A program made the position numbers and the translations under genes. The notes below the pieces were generated by a model. That model saw nothing but the letters and a program-made list of their open reading frames with translations, made no database searches and had not been told where the DNA came from. This document shows, one piece after another, positions 44,340-57,190 of a stretch of 64,000 nucleotides of DNA. Source of the stretch: Dillenia suffruticosa (Eukaryota; Streptophyta; Magnoliopsida; Dilleniales; Dilleniaceae); the NCBI GenBank assembly GCA_033439265.1, contig JAVTVX010000035.1, forward strand, positions 21,354,001 through 21,418,000. Reading direction: 5' to 3'. Each line of letters opens with the position of its first letter. Positions within the stretch are counted from its first letter, which is position 1.

Positions 44340-45875
44340 TAAGAGATTTGCATTTTGGGGCGATGATCTGCAGCCAAGAGTCCTCCCTCTCCACTTCGCG
44401 GCACCGCAAGAGCACATTTATCTAACCAAGTTGTAAGTAAAGAAAGTTAGGGGGCATGTTCGTACAAGTGATGCCGGCTCATGTGGCGTCTATATCATTT
44501 TTGAAATGACACACTGACAGGTACATTCAAGCATGTCTTAACGGAGACACTTGCAGTCCCTATCAGCACGAGCACGGTGAATGAAGGTCATGTGTTCTCC
44601 ATTTCCTCTTGTCAATGTAAAGTGGCTTTTTATAGGTCAATGAAAACATACCCAATCTTTCATTTTCTATTCATAGTCTTCCTTTCGACATGTCAAAAAA
44701 GTGTTAAAAAGAAAAAAGGCAGATGAGTGTGCTCAATAAGAGTGACTGAATATTTTATTATATAAGAAAAATAAATAAATAAATAAATATATTAGAAATT
44801 TTAAGAATCTATGGAGCCTGAGAGTAGCGGTATGATAGTATCAACCCAAAAATCAAACCTATGGTGTTCTGTTTGATAAACCCAAAATCTAAAGTTTTAT
44901 CAAAAGAATTTATTCACAACATAAAACCCAATTTAGAATTTAGAGAAAAAAATATCAAAATTGTATTATAATAAAAAATTAAAATCTGAATATTGCAAAA
45001 GCCCTAAAATAGTTTTTGCAGAGCCAAGAGTTCAACATAAATAGAAAACTAAAATATTCAACCATCATACAGTCTTTTAGGACCAAAAAGGAAATATTTT
45101 AGCTCCTAAACAAACCATCTTTCAACAAAGAAAAATAAATAATTCTAATGCAACTCAAATAATAAAATTAAAAGATATTGTATTAGAGTTCTAGAAACTC
45201 TAAAAACCAAAAATAGGAAAAAAAAAATTTGCAAATTAAAATAAAATAAATCTCTCATCCTTCCCATAGGCATCACGACAGCTTCTGGGTGAGGGATTCT
45301 CCGGGGTGCGATAAAAGGCTACGGTGCTTTTTCTTTTCTTGATTTTGTCGAAGCATTTATGAGATTTTATTTAGAAGTAGATTTTTTTAATATAATTTTT
45401 TTTTATTTTTAAATTTTGAATTGAGATTTAATTAAAAAATTTAATATTTCATCCCACTAAATCGATTATCTATTTTTTCTTGGTGCACGTTTAACCCTCT
45501 TTTACACATTTATTGCTCTTTTAATATAATAAATTCAATTTCAAGATGTTATTTTGAACTTAAAAATAAAAATAGTGATGTGTATCCACTCTTGCTCTAC
45601 GTTATCATCTGTGGGATGAAGATCGTTTTTGTGTAGAATGTTGGTGCTGTTGTTAGTCATTCAAATCTAATCGTAGTTGAATTCAAGTCCACGACTTTGT
45701 GCCATGTCGTAGCTGAGCTCTAGCGTAAGAAGAAGGATTTTATCAAAATTCAATATGTGGTCCAATTTTGCCTTTTCCCAAGAGGAAAAGATGAACACGC
45801 CTTGCCGTTTGTTCTAATGCTACATTGATGGAATCATCCAAAGAAAAACAAGTGAACAAAAGTAAAACAAAAGTC
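44340..45875. other. Intergenic, no gene seen
   Basis: This is AT-rich sequence. No ORF with recognised motifs and no clear transposon ends were found. Confidence 0.45.
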
Positions 45876-45883
45876 TTCATCCC

Positions 45884-45946
45884 TCTTTTTTTTTTTTTTT
45901 TTTTTTTTTTGGTTACAAATTTGAATTTCGAGAAGAGGAGATAGTT
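45884..45946 (-). mobile_element. Truncated SINE-like insert with 8-bp target duplication
   Basis: A long T-run followed by GGTTACAAATTTGAATTTCG and AGAAGAGGAG is bracketed by TTCATCCC at 45876-45883 and 45947-45954. On the minus strand it ends GTAACC-poly(A). This end resembles those of the poly(A) inserts at 2632 (TAGTACC-A) and 62928 (GTACC-A). Confidence 0.55.
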
Positions 45947-45959
45947 TTCATCCCCTTTT

Positions 45960-47850
45960 AATAATAATAAATAAGAGCTCAAAGTGGGTGCTAGCTAGCA
46001 CGGGCTGGTTGACCTCTCCAACCGTGTGGTCTATATACCGTGATGTAATGCATGCTAAATTTTTTAATAATGCTAGTGAGAATTAAATTATTTTAATTTT
46101 TTAAAAGGGAAATACTATTCATAGCCATATTAAAATACAATTCATACAATTCAATGAAGTGGTATGCTTTTTTATGTAACAATTTGGTCAATTAACTTCA
46201 ATCACATCTTTTTTAAATAAACTTAAGGCCGAGTCAAGTGAATATTAAAATTTTTAGTGCAAAAGAGCCGGCCATGGTCCAAACTTGTTTTGTTAACTCC
46301 ATATCTGGTGTAGCTCGAGACCAGACCGATTACAGAAATCTCTCTCAATTTATATGTAACGCTCAGATTCAAAATAAAATGAACACTTGAATGATAAAGA
46401 GTTCTATTCAAACGTCTTATTCAAGATTTAGTATTTAAATTTTTATATACGTATGTATTTTTATGATTTTTGTGATCATTGTCCCTCTTTATGCCATCTT
46501 GCACTAAATGGGGTATTTTTTTTATGGTGATCCATAGTTTTGATGAAGAGACCCACATCTAGGTTGTCATCCACGCTCCTGCCTAACATAACCTTTTTCT
46601 ATGCCCAAATCCAAAATATTTTGGGAGGTAGGAGCGCACTAACCCAAGATAGCTGCGAAATTTAGTGCTAATTCTATTTTTTTAAATCTATTAAAAAGTT
46701 TTGTGGATTTAGAATTATAAAATAAATGATATATAATAACTTTTACAAATAATTATTAAATAAATCAGAATTAATATCAAAATTTGGGTACCAACCCATA
46801 AGTTAACTATGCTTACTTGTGTGGTATTAATCTTACTTTAGGAAGACCTCAAGTATAACCATTTTTCATTTTTTTTAAAAAAAATAATTAAAATAATATG
46901 GTACCACAAACTTGAGGAACACATTCAAATTCTTCTTCTTTTATGATGTAGAAATTTATATATTTTTTTTTATGGTGTTAGAATTGTAATTTATATATAA
47001 TTTTCAAGAAACAAAGTTGAAATCGGAAGTAAAATCGAGTCTTTTATATATAAATACATTTAATTGTATAATTATTTGTCAATTCTATAATAAACCAGTT
47101 TCAAAACTATAAATTTTAATCTCAAAATTTGAAATTTATAAGATCAATACTGAGAGAAGAAATAAAAAATAAAATGGTTATTTGCAAACCAAGTTGCTAA
47201 TACGTGATAGCTGGCTCAGCTAAACACAATACACATTTTATAATTTTGAGAATTGATTAATAAAATTATTTATAAAAATAAATTTAAAATTTTTTAGTTA
47301 TGAAAGGTTTTGTGCTTAATCCATATTTTGGTAGAGTTACAACAACGAATCATTGCAGGAAATAATTATCATTTAAATCAGACATTTTACAACAGTTAAT
47401 ATACAAATGCTATTTACATATTTTAATATATTAAATCATAGAAAATCATAACGTTCTAAACTATGAAAATATGAGAAAACTAAATAGTAGATTAATCATA
47501 GTAATGTTCCAATGGCTAGCAGCATTTAGATGTTGTTCTCTCTTTTTGGTGTCCCGCGTTTTTTAGAAGCTGACAATCTTTCTTCGGTGCCCCTAATTCA
47601 GGGCACTGAACCAAATGCACCTTCTGGATCTTCACCTAAATGAAAATTTATTAGTCGGTTAGTGTAGACATCAAATGCTAAGTTTTTTTAATCAATATCT
47701 TGAATTCTAATATTATAAATAGAAAGATAAATATTGAGAAAATCAACTATTTAATGAGTTTTACAATGTTTGACCGAATTAGTAGAATTAAACACAAATA
47801 TTGATCGGTGGTAAGTATTTATTTTATTAAAAAAAAAGAAAAAATTATTG
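45960..47850. other. Intergenic, no gene seen
   Basis: This is AT-rich and contains only short chance ORFs. Confidence 0.45.
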
Positions 47851-47860
47851 CCTGAGGGGA

Positions 47861-48270
47861 TAGAGATGGGCATGGGCCGGTTCTCACCCAGAAACCAGCC
47901 TAGCAGGCCCGTGAGAGCCCGGACCCGAAACCGGCCAGGCTACAGGACGCAAGCCCGTTCGATTCCTATTTTTTGAATCAGGAACCGGCCCAGCACGGAA
48001 ATAGACTATCAATATCATGGCCTGGCCTATTTTTTTTCCATGTCTCCTAACCAAAAATTTGGTCGGAACATGGCCTGGCCTATTTTCAGTGTCTTGGTTG
48101 GAACCTGGCTGGCCCGGCATGACTCAGCAGGCCGGTCCGGGGTGGGCCGGGCCAATCTTGATCAAATTTTTTGGAATCGGCTTGACACGGCCTGGGATAT
48201 GCCTCGGAATCTCAGCCGAACCGGTTCACAATTCTTGGCCCTGTCCCAACTCGGACAGGACCCATCTGTA
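47861..48270. mobile_element. Non-autonomous hAT-type element (element 2)
   Basis: The left end TAGAGATGGGCATGGGCCGG and the reverse-complemented right end TACAGATGGG are inverted. A perfect 8-bp duplication TGAGGGGA flanks it (47853-47860 and 48271-48278). The left end matches the right end of element 1 (5589-6578) over ~20 bp, including TAGAGATGGG and ATGGGC. The interior has the same GGCCGG/CCGGCC-rich style, so both are copies of one family. It has no transposase frame. Confidence 0.85.
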
Positions 48271-48726
48271 TGAGGGGAGACAGCCTTTGACCAGGTTGAG
48301 TTGATGCTCCCGGATGGCCGAATGTATACAAAAAATGACAAAAACACGCAATTACCTTTTACATTTTTTTTTTTTTATGTCAAAGAATCACTTTTGGACG
48401 GTCAAATGTTGTGTTCCTGTGAGTGCTGGAATTGACTTTTTCTTCGCAAACCATGTTATGTGATCGTGACTGGCTAGATGCCGTATGTTGCGGTCTCTTG
48501 CGTCATAAAAGTTATAATGTTAAATTTTAACTATTATAATGATAAGTTTTTATTTATTTTTTAAAATTATTATGTTTTTATTAAAGTTTTTTAATTAAAA
48601 ATATTAAAAATAAAATAATAAATTAAAAAAATTTAAAACGAAAGAAGATAATTGAAGTGATAATTAATAAAATGATAAGCACCCCAGGTTGGTTGCTTTC
48701 TCGATAAATTTATCAACCCTTGACCC

Positions 48727-48734
48727 TATAAAAA
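48727..48734 (+). promoter_or_regulatory. TATA box of RING-H2 copy 1
   Basis: TATAAAAA followed by CCCAATAC lies about 70 bp upstream of the first ATG. The same TATAAAAACCCA context occurs in copy 2 at 51207, so the promoter was duplicated with the gene. Confidence 0.65.
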
Positions 48735-48823
48735 CCCAATACTCCTCCGTCTAATCCGAATCAACTCTCTCTCTCTCTGTTCTATCGCTCCATCAACATA
48801 CCCCATGGATCTACAATTTAACC

Positions 48824-49159
48824 TTGATAGTGGAACATACAGACCGTCGGATCGCCTTCAATTCCCTGATATCGACCATGCCTGCAGTGCATCCAGTTAA
48901 TAATAGTTGTGCAGTTTGTATGGAAGGTTTCAGCACGAACAAAATTGGGAGACAAATCCCATGTGGCCACGTCTACCATTCTGATTGCATATCAACTTGG
49001 CTCTCTGGTTACGATTCTTGCCCTCTCTGCAGGAGAAGAATCTCCGGCGACTTCAATTTTTTCTCCCCCTGTAGTTCCTTTGTATCACAGGTTATGGTTT
49101 TGCAGGCACTATATTATATACTTGTCAAAAGACAAATATTTGAAATTTATTTTGTTTAA
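48824..49159 (+). pseudogene. RING-H2 finger protein, tandem copy 1 (N-terminus frameshifted)
   Basis: The RING-H2 domain is intact: CAVCMEGF, 14 residues between the second and third Cys, CGHVYHSDC and CPLCR. The N-terminus is broken relative to copy 2. The ATG at 48805 (MDLQFNLD) is in another frame because about 17 nt, including the region of the second Met cluster, are missing after AACCTTGATA. Translation from 48805 would stop after about 30 codons. An internal ATG at 48878 could still give a 93-aa RING protein. The C-terminus diverges from copy 2 after ISGD and runs into a hydrophobic tail. It is either a pseudogene or a shortened functional gene; the sequence does not decide. Confidence 0.7.
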
Positions 49160-49843
49160 CATATGATGGGTTTTTTTTTTTTTTTTTCCTTTTCTATGTA
49201 TAAAAGACTATGGTTGAATTGTTTTTGTTAGCACTGAGGTTTTCCCACAATGAAAATGGCCTAAAGAGAGGAGGGAAGATGAATGCCTTTTTAATATGAG
49301 TATCACTTGCTTGCCCCAAAATGCTGAGAATCCGTGGGACATTCCAGAGGGCACCCCATAGAAAGTCAATAATAAACAAAAAGGTCCTTTTTGGGTTGGG
49401 ACAAAGATGGTTACCTTTTATCCATTTTCCGCATCAGATAACCATATTAATGTTAGTGTCTAAATCACAATTTAATTAGTACAAAATATATCCTTTTAAA
49501 ATAAAATAAAAATACTAAATATATATTTAGTAATTACACCAAAATAACTTTGCACCCCAAACATAGTATTTGCTATATGATTTTAACAACACATACCCGA
49601 GAAATAATAACTACAATTTCTACAATTATTAATAAAAATGTAAAAATTAAAATTTTAATTTAGGCTCATATCAATAACTCATGATCACGTGTATGTATCA
49701 AACTCTATTTATAATAATGTTTGTCCGTATAAAAATTTTATTTCTCATGAGTTAAGAAATTAATAAAATATAGACAAGTTGATTATTTGCCTATCAAATG
49801 ATCCAACTAAGGAATGTCCACATTGCTTTAAGGAGATCACTTT

Positions 49844-49882
<39 letters not shown>

Positions 49883-51200
49883 CTTTTCAAAACACTTGAC
49901 AAGAAGCACCCGCTCTTCATGGACACACACCATTTTTCTAAAAACCATAATGAACTTACGATGGGAAGGCTTACTTTTCTACATTCTGGCACTCGCCTCT
50001 TGTTATTGCCGACATCCTGTGTGTATAGCAGTAAAGCAGTAAGAGCACTAAACTTTCTTAAGTAAAATCTTTTCGGAAGAGTTTATCCTAAATGAACCTC
50101 ACAATACTCAAACCGTTAGTTAGATAATTTAGATATCGTTCGATGAAAAAAAAATATAAATAGAATGTTAGAAAAAAGAAAAAAATATATATTAATGGGG
50201 GTGTACTTGTGTATCAAGTGCAGAAGATCATTTGATGTGGGTGAGATTAAAAGGAGTCAAATTTGCATGACAATTGAATAATCCAATTCAAAATGTTCCA
50301 AGAGATGTTCAATATAATAAACAAACGACTTCTTGCTAAACTTTGAAATGGGCTTCTCTTCGAAGTTCAAATTTGGATCAATGAAAAGACTTTGAATTTT
50401 CTAGTCGAGGGACTCACCATTGAATGTCTGCTAGGACTGAAACAAATTAAGTAAAATTTTAAACCAATCAAGAACAGAATTTATTCATTAAATACACAAT
50501 AACTCATTTTCAGCATTCGAAAAGCACTTGCATCTTCCAAGTTTCCAGCTAGTTTCTCACAACAAAGTTGCTGGTAATCCTGCAATTCATGTCAATCCTT
50601 GAGTTTTACATATCTAAGCCTCTCCTTTTGGTGTGTTCGTTTGCCAAAAGAGAAGTTACCATTTTCATTTTTTATTATGTCAAAAAATTTCAGTTTTTGG
50701 ACAGTCCAAATTTGTGTCCCCGTCGTGTGTGCTCCATTTGAATTTCTCTTTATGCTAAACGTGACCTTATCGGTTCATCATTTAAATTAAAAAAAAAAAA
50801 AAAAACTAAGAAAAAACATAGTATGGCTCTCCTATTCAGTGTTATTACCTTCTATATGTACATATGGAAAGTAAAAATTCTTTGAATCTACACATAATAT
50901 CATATGACGCATTATGTCAAACATTTTTTTATATATGTAAAGTCATATTACCTTACATACCATAATATTACATCATATATTTAAAAAAATATTTGATTGG
51001 TTTGATTTTAGAGTTTTCCTTTTATATATATATTCTAATTTATATAAATATCTCTTCTATTTAATATATTGAACACCTAATAAAATATGATAACTTTTCT
51101 TTCGCACATTACTTCTCTCTGTTTTCTTCTTTGTTCGCATTTTTAATATATCATTATAAGCCCGAGTTGCTTACTTGCCCGACAAGTATCAACCATTGTT
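49160..51200. other. Spacer between the RING-H2 copies
   Basis: No gene is present. A 37-40-nt T-run sits at 49844-49882. From about 50640 the sequence again resembles the upstream part of copy 1 (from ~48340): ATGTCAAA before a TTTTTGGAC segment, and GTGTNCC. So the duplicated unit covers promoter plus coding region. Confidence 0.5.
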
Positions 51201-51206
51201 GTCCCT

Positions 51207-51214
51207 TATAAAAA
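51207..51214 (+). promoter_or_regulatory. TATA box of RING-H2 copy 2
   Basis: TATAAAAA followed by CCCAGCAC lies ~66 bp upstream of the start codon at 51273. Confidence 0.7.
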
Positions 51215-51272
51215 CCCAGCACTACATCTGACCCCAAGTATCCCTCTCGCTTCCACGTATTTTTAAGCAGCT

Positions 51273-51590
51273 ATGGCAAAAGAGTGCTCTAACGTTTCAT
51301 CAACTCGTCCGATTGATATGCAATTCGACCTTGATATGGCGCTTACTATGATGGTAGATCATACGGACCGTCGGATCGCCTCCAATTCCTTGATATCAAC
51401 CATGCCTACCGTTCATGCAAGTAATAATAGTTGTGCAGTCTGTATGGAAGGTTTTAGTACAAGCAAGAGTGGGAGACAAATCCCATGTGGCCACGTCTTC
51501 CATTCTGATTGCATATCTACTTGGCTCTCTAATTACAATTCTTGCCCTCTCTGCCGGAGCGGAATCTCCGGCGACGGTGACCGAAAGTGA
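51273..51590 (+). CDS. Small RING-H2 finger protein (probable E3 ubiquitin ligase), tandem copy 2
   Basis: This single-exon gene encodes 105 aa. The RING-H2 ligands are Cys54, Cys57, Cys72, His74, His77, Cys80, Cys91 and Cys94, which is the exact C3H2C3 spacing (C-x2-C-x14-C-x-H-x2-H-x2-C-x10-C-x2-C). Trp84 lies in the E2-contact position (STWLSNY). RING-H2 proteins recruit ubiquitin-loaded E2 enzymes; substrate choice is usually outside the RING. Here only ~50 N-terminal residues precede it (FDLDMAL-, DHTDRRIAS-). No transmembrane segment is present, so it is not an ATL-type ligase. It is intact, unlike copy 1 at 48824. The real substrate is unknown. Confidence 0.85.
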   Translation: MAKECSNVSSTRPIDMQFDLDMALTMMVDHTDRRIASNSLISTMPTVHASNNSCAVCMEGFSTSKSGRQIPCGHVFHSDCISTWLSNYNSCPLCRSGISGDGDRK

Positions 51591-53287
51591 CAGGGTTTGT
51601 ATTATTTTATTCCTCTAATTAAAGTATGAGGTTGTTCCAAGAATTTCTATTAATGACAAACAATATAATATTTATTTTGTGTCCTAATACTTGACTTTGT
51701 CGTTTCTTTGAATAGTTATGCCCTAAAAAAGCGTTGAGTTGACCGTCGCATGCTTTGTAAAGATGAGAATCCATGCACATTCAAAGAAGTTCAAAACTGA
51801 AAATTGGCTCCTTCAATAAATTTTTTAATTAATTTTTAAATTTAAAATTAAAAAATTAAAAAAATATATATATCACAAAAGCTCCCTATGATACAACTCA
51901 ATAAAAAAAATCAAAAAATTCCAAAGTCCTGTAGACTTTGTCCAATTCTGTTAGCAAGTCAATCAATTATTGTATTGTTTATGGAAAATTCTTACGGATG
52001 ATATAAATAATTATATTCTGGAATTTTATATGTCTACTGGTTAAGAGAATTTCAACCAAGATCTTGGAGTAGTTGTTGTACCATCGATGATTTATTAAAA
52101 AAAAAATTAAGAGAAATTCAAATCTCTCCATCCTCTCCCAATTTTAGTGACTGAAATCACAAGTTTTTCCCTTTTTGATAGAGGGCTTTACAGCTGCCCA
52201 AAGGATTTTATTGATAAATTAGGAATTAAGTGAGATTATTGGATTGATTGATTTTAAAAATAATAATATGAATCAAATTTTATGGTAGACAGATGATTTC
52301 TATAATAATATCTAAAGAAGATTATTTACTTGTTCCTCTTATTTATCTATTTATTTATTTTTGGCAGGAGCAAAGTTCCCTTTCTATTCTCTTTTGCACC
52401 AATTTATGTGGGAATTCAAAAAAGAACTTGAAGAAATTATAGAACTGTTAATGGATGTGGATGGATAGCATAAATCAATTGTTTGCTTCTGGTGATTAAA
52501 TTAAAACAAATATAGTCGATTGTAAATTTAGTGAAGCATAAGTGATTTTTTAAAATAATAGACTGGTATTTAAAGTTATGTTCTGACTAATCGAGTTTGA
52601 ATGTTATCGGACCCAATTTAGAGGGAGTTCTTTTAATATAAATTTTTTTATTCGTAAGTTTCAAATTTGAGAGTTAATTAAAAAAATTTATTATCTTTAT
52701 CCCTTAAATTCACTATCTCTCTGTAGCACCAGTGATTTTGTGTGCTTTGATTTTCTCTCTTTTCCTTTAATTATCAGATCATGACTGTTTATGCAGGACG
52801 GGCACTACTTTTGCAAGTGGTACTTTGACTTGAGTCTGGGACACGATTCGGGTTTTGGATGGTGGACCTGGACACACCGCCAACAGGATTCAACTACCAA
52901 TTCATGAGATTGGGGCTCATCTTCAAGTTGAAATGGGTATTCGGCTTGCTCCTAGTTGGTCCAATTGGCCTTGTACGGATGCATGGATCTCAAGTGAGCC
53001 CAGCCCCAACCATGTATAAGTCTAATGTGAAGAATCTCAGGTCCATTCGAGTCTGATAGTACTTTGGTAGTCAAGAGACCTAAGAATATGAGATCAAGAC
53101 TTTACGGGAATTTCATTCTCTTTTTCGACAGTTTGGGTTATGATTTTCGAGGACAGAGTTATAATTATTAAAATATCACCAAAAAAATAATAATAATTAT
53201 TAAAAGGTGAAGGATAGTTAACATTATAATTTTTCTCTGGTAGCTGCCTATTCCTACCACTGCGTCTGCCCCCTACACCTACTAAGG

Positions 53288-53310
53288 ATATATATATATA
53301 TATATATATA
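53288..53310. repeat. (AT)n microsatellite
   Basis: This is a clean run of about 12 TA units. Confidence 0.85.
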
Positions 53311-54599
53311 AACTTAGAAAAATTAAGGAGAAAAATGATTTTCATTTAATTGATTTAAATCATTATATTCTTTCCCACCAATGCCCATTAGTTGAATAAT
53401 GCAAGCTTTCAGTTTCATTTTCCTTTCCAGTTGTTCATCATTGAACATGCTATTTTTCTATAAATCTCTTGAGACTTTTTTTGAACTTCATATTTTCTTT
53501 ATGACTTCTGAGACTTTTTAGTCTCAAAACCCTCACTGCTCCATTGTGAGTTTTCTCTCTTTTCATCTTCTTGTGAAATCCCAATTCCTTTCTTCTTTTT
53601 TTTCTTTCTAGTTATTTCCTCCATTATCCCTGCCAACGTCTTGTTACTTTCGAAAGAAAATTTTGGACTAGCATGGGTTTTGAGTTTTAAGTTTAATAGA
53701 TTTAATATAATTCCTTGATAGAATATTATTGAAAATGAAGGGAAAAATGGATTTGAATTTGGTTCTCTCATATGCTCTGTGGGATTGAATTTACTGAATT
53801 CTGATAAGGTGGCTTGGACTTCTCATTTCATAGAGCTTTTTAAAACAGGAGAACACCAAAATGAATCAAGTCTAGATTTAGCATTTATGGTTTTTTTTTT
53901 TCATCTAAATCCCAGTTTTTTGGCTATTGTCACACTTGTCAAGAAGGTTAATACAATGATTGAGATTCACACTACTATTTAAATTTTTTAAATAAAAAAT
54001 CAATCATCGGGAAAATAATCTAAAGCTGGAGAAATATTTTATGGGGTAATAAGATTGGATAAAATCTTTCCCATGTGATGGCAGTGACCCACCAATGCCA
54101 ATTGCCATTGGAGTCGAGAGATATTATGGGGTTTTGTAAAAAGGGATGGGGTAATCGCCGTCTGGTTTTATGTCTCCGGCGGCAATGGAGTAGGGCAGCT
54201 ATGGTGGATCTACATCAAGCAATGAAGCAGACGTTATAATGTCAAGAACCCCACCTACTGAGTACTACCCACGTGTTTCTTCTTGTTTCGTATATTCTTT
54301 AATTTTAGGGCTTAAAAAAAGGAAAAAAACTTTGCTAAAATCTCAAGCCAAATCATGAGAAAAAATATTTATGTCAGAAGAGCATAATTACATTGACTAT
54401 GAACAATATGGGAAAACCTTATCTTGTTTCAAATTTATTTTATTTATAATGTGAGAAAAGCATAATTTATGGTCAGACATTATTGAATTTGGTTGAAGAA
54501 ACAAATCAGATATTCCCAACAAGTAGAGTCAAGATCAAGCGACGGGTGGAATCTAGAAACTCTCATAATTTCTCAATTTGGGTGTGCTTGTATTCTGAT

Positions 54600-54790
54600 T
54601 TTTCCTTTTTTTTGTCCCGACTTAATCAATCACCCAGCATTTAAAATTTCAATTTTATTAATCCGGATCGAATCGACTGAAATCTCATTTTAGGGATATG
54701 ACTCTCTCAATATAATCTACTCTATTCTCAAAACACAAACTCGAAATCTTGATTAAGATATTTAACAAACTATCCGCTTATTATTTGTCT
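54600..54790 (-). mobile_element. SINE-family body
   Basis: The + strand order is T-rich start, ATTAATCCGGATCGAATCGA, CTCTCAATATAATCTAC, ACAAACTCGAAATCTTGAT and a region matching the A-box side. It is the same layout as 43338-43500 on the minus strand, but diverged. No clear target duplication was found. Confidence 0.4.
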
Positions 54791-56164
54791 TATATTCTAA
54801 TTTATGAAACTAATGTAAGTTTAGTTGAACTTTTGATAAAAAAAATTATTAAAAAAGTAATCTAATTTATTATTTTATTTAATTAACAAAAAATATAAAA
54901 CATGTTGCATCGGATGATCCATTGTCCATTCAAACAGCTCAGTATTTCTTTTTTTTTTATCAGAATTCAAGTGGGACCCTAAAATACTAACATCACAAAT
55001 AGTGGATGCGCATTACGCCCCACCACCAGACTTTACTCAAAAGTCAGCAATTCAATGGGCCAGTAGTCAGGTTCTGGACCATTGTCCCGGAATATCTCTG
55101 CGCTCTTTTTTCCTTGACAGTACAAACACGTAACCATATTTTAACGTTAGCTTTTGTACCTTATAAAGTCAAAGAAGTGGTTAATGTAACATTCTGTATA
55201 GTAATTTAAAATTATAAGTTCAAAATCATTATTATTATTATTGCAAATTTAGTATTATATAATAAAACTTTTGCAAAATATTATTCCAAAGGTATACCCA
55301 CTTGATGATCGCAAACTGTATTCGTGGGTTTTTTTTTTTTTTTTTTACTTCTAAAAATTTAGCTAGCATTAAAAAGGGTAAAAAAAGAAAAGAAAAAAAA
55401 GAAATATTGGTAGAATCTTGCGTCGAAGAAAACTCAGCATTGTCCCATAGACACAATGATGCCCCCTCATCGGGCCCCAACATCTGTGTGATATGACTAG
55501 AATTAGATTATAGCCGACAAAAAATCTTTTTTTTTTCACATTTTTCTAACATTGAACATTTTAAACCACAATCTCTTATATGTTTTAAACCGATTAGCAC
55601 TTTCACATGTCTCTTATGAATCAAAAGATTAATAAATTTTCAAAATTTCTTACTTGTAGGCCCATCTCTGCAGGCAAAATTGAATAAGCCAAATGCTAAG
55701 ATTTCAGATCTCTCTCTCTCTCTCTTAGTCTGTATGCATATGCAGCATAATAACCGTAGAGTGCCCCACAATTTCCTATTGGACACAAGTTGATCGTAGC
55801 TGGATTGCAACCCCACAACCTTTTAGGAGCCAAAACATAGCTTTTAATGGAAGCAAAGCAAAGACCATTAAGCCAATCATAATATCACACTAACACCCCC
55901 CAACCCCCAAATTATGATAAATATGAGTTTTGTTTGCTTCATCATAAACCAAAAACAGATCTAATGTTGTGAAGGAAAGGGAAAGGATAATGAAGTAAAT
56001 ATTTTATGGGGTGATGATATTGATGTCCGAAAAGGTGGGTATGTGAAAACAACAGAGAAACTATAGGAGGTTGTGCCATCAATGTGTTGGTTTCAATAGA
56101 GCACAAACAGTGCACCCATAGCAACTCTAGAGTGGACTAGGTTGTAGAGGGGTATCCCTGTTGT

Positions 56165-56327
56165 TATATATAGGGCATCAAACCAATGGCTCTTCAAACC
56201 ATCCCATTTTCATTCGTGTTTTGTTTTTTGTTTTTTTGTATTTTTGGGTGAAATCATTCGTGTTTTGTTTGCTTCCCTTCGTTTGTTCTCTTTTCAACAA
56301 AGTTCAAATTTTTGGTTGCCTCTGAAG
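56165..56327 (+). promoter_or_regulatory. Probable promoter and leader exon of the sucrose synthase gene
   Basis: TATATATA at 56165-56172 is followed by a T-rich leader. A donor-like TCTGAAG/GTAATG lies at 56327/56328. A matching acceptor TTTGTTTCAG ends at 57173, 17 bp before the ATG. A leader intron (~846 bp) is usual in plant SUS genes and often boosts expression. The exact transcription start is unknown. Confidence 0.55.
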
Positions 56328-57190
56328 GTAATGCTTCGCTTTATGTCACGAGAATCACTATTCTTTTTCCTTATAGAAATTCTCCCAATGTCTATACCCC
56401 CAATTTTTCTAGGCAAATTCATACACAAACATATATGTATTTTACATTATAAAAATTAGTTCTGCTCTTACTAAATATATAAAATTATGAACTGCGTGAT
56501 ACAAAATTTTTTTCTTTATAATATGAGTCATATTATCCATTGTACTTGACTAATTATCACATATAAAAGTGTGTAACAACTAATCATCGCCTCGTCCTTA
56601 TATCATCCAATGCATAAGGTTCTGGAAATCATAAGTTTTCATTTGAAAAATCATGGCACATGATTAATTAATGTCATTAAACGTTCTTCTTGTTCATCAA
56701 GGTATTTCTTCATCCCTTGGAGAACAAGCTGTTGATTTCGAATCCCCTAAGAAATCAAACATTCTTGGAAACTATTCGAAAGCACTTACTAATAATAACA
56801 CAAATAATCTTCTACTACAGAAACCCCATCCAGACAAAAGCTTTAGTCACATAGACATCTCATTTTCCTCCTGTAAGTAGTGCCAGCTTCTCAGTGTCTT
56901 GTAAATTTTTTTCTGCCTTTTCTCTGCACGTACTGCATTTTTGGGTCCGGTGCTTTGCTGTCAAATATTAATGGAGTTGGTTGGGTAGGGACACAGATCT
57001 ATATTTTTAGATATTATTGACAATGACAACATCTTCAATAATATTTTAGTTGTGCATAAGGTGGTAGGTGGAGTTGGTATAGTTTATATTCAGCCTTTTT
57101 TGCTTGAGCTTTTCCCAAAAGCATAGCAAGTGTGTATTCATCATCTTCATTTTTTCTGGCTCATTTGTTTCAGCGTTTTTTGGTTAAGTC

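Larger units (their letters stand above)
51600..56150. other. Gene-poor spacer before the sucrose synthase gene
   Basis: No gene is recognised. The region holds SINE-like bodies (about 52560-52725 and 54600-54790) and a microsatellite (53288-53310). A GC-richer open stretch at 52859-53056 has no recognised motif. Confidence 0.45.

Noticed and set aside
49760-50042. ORFs with poly-Lys or poly-Phe
   Set aside because: They are translations of the long T-run at 49844-49882.
52859-53056. 65-codon GC-richer open stretch
   Set aside because: No motif, splice partners or promoter could be found. It may be a scrap of a retroelement, but I cannot support it.
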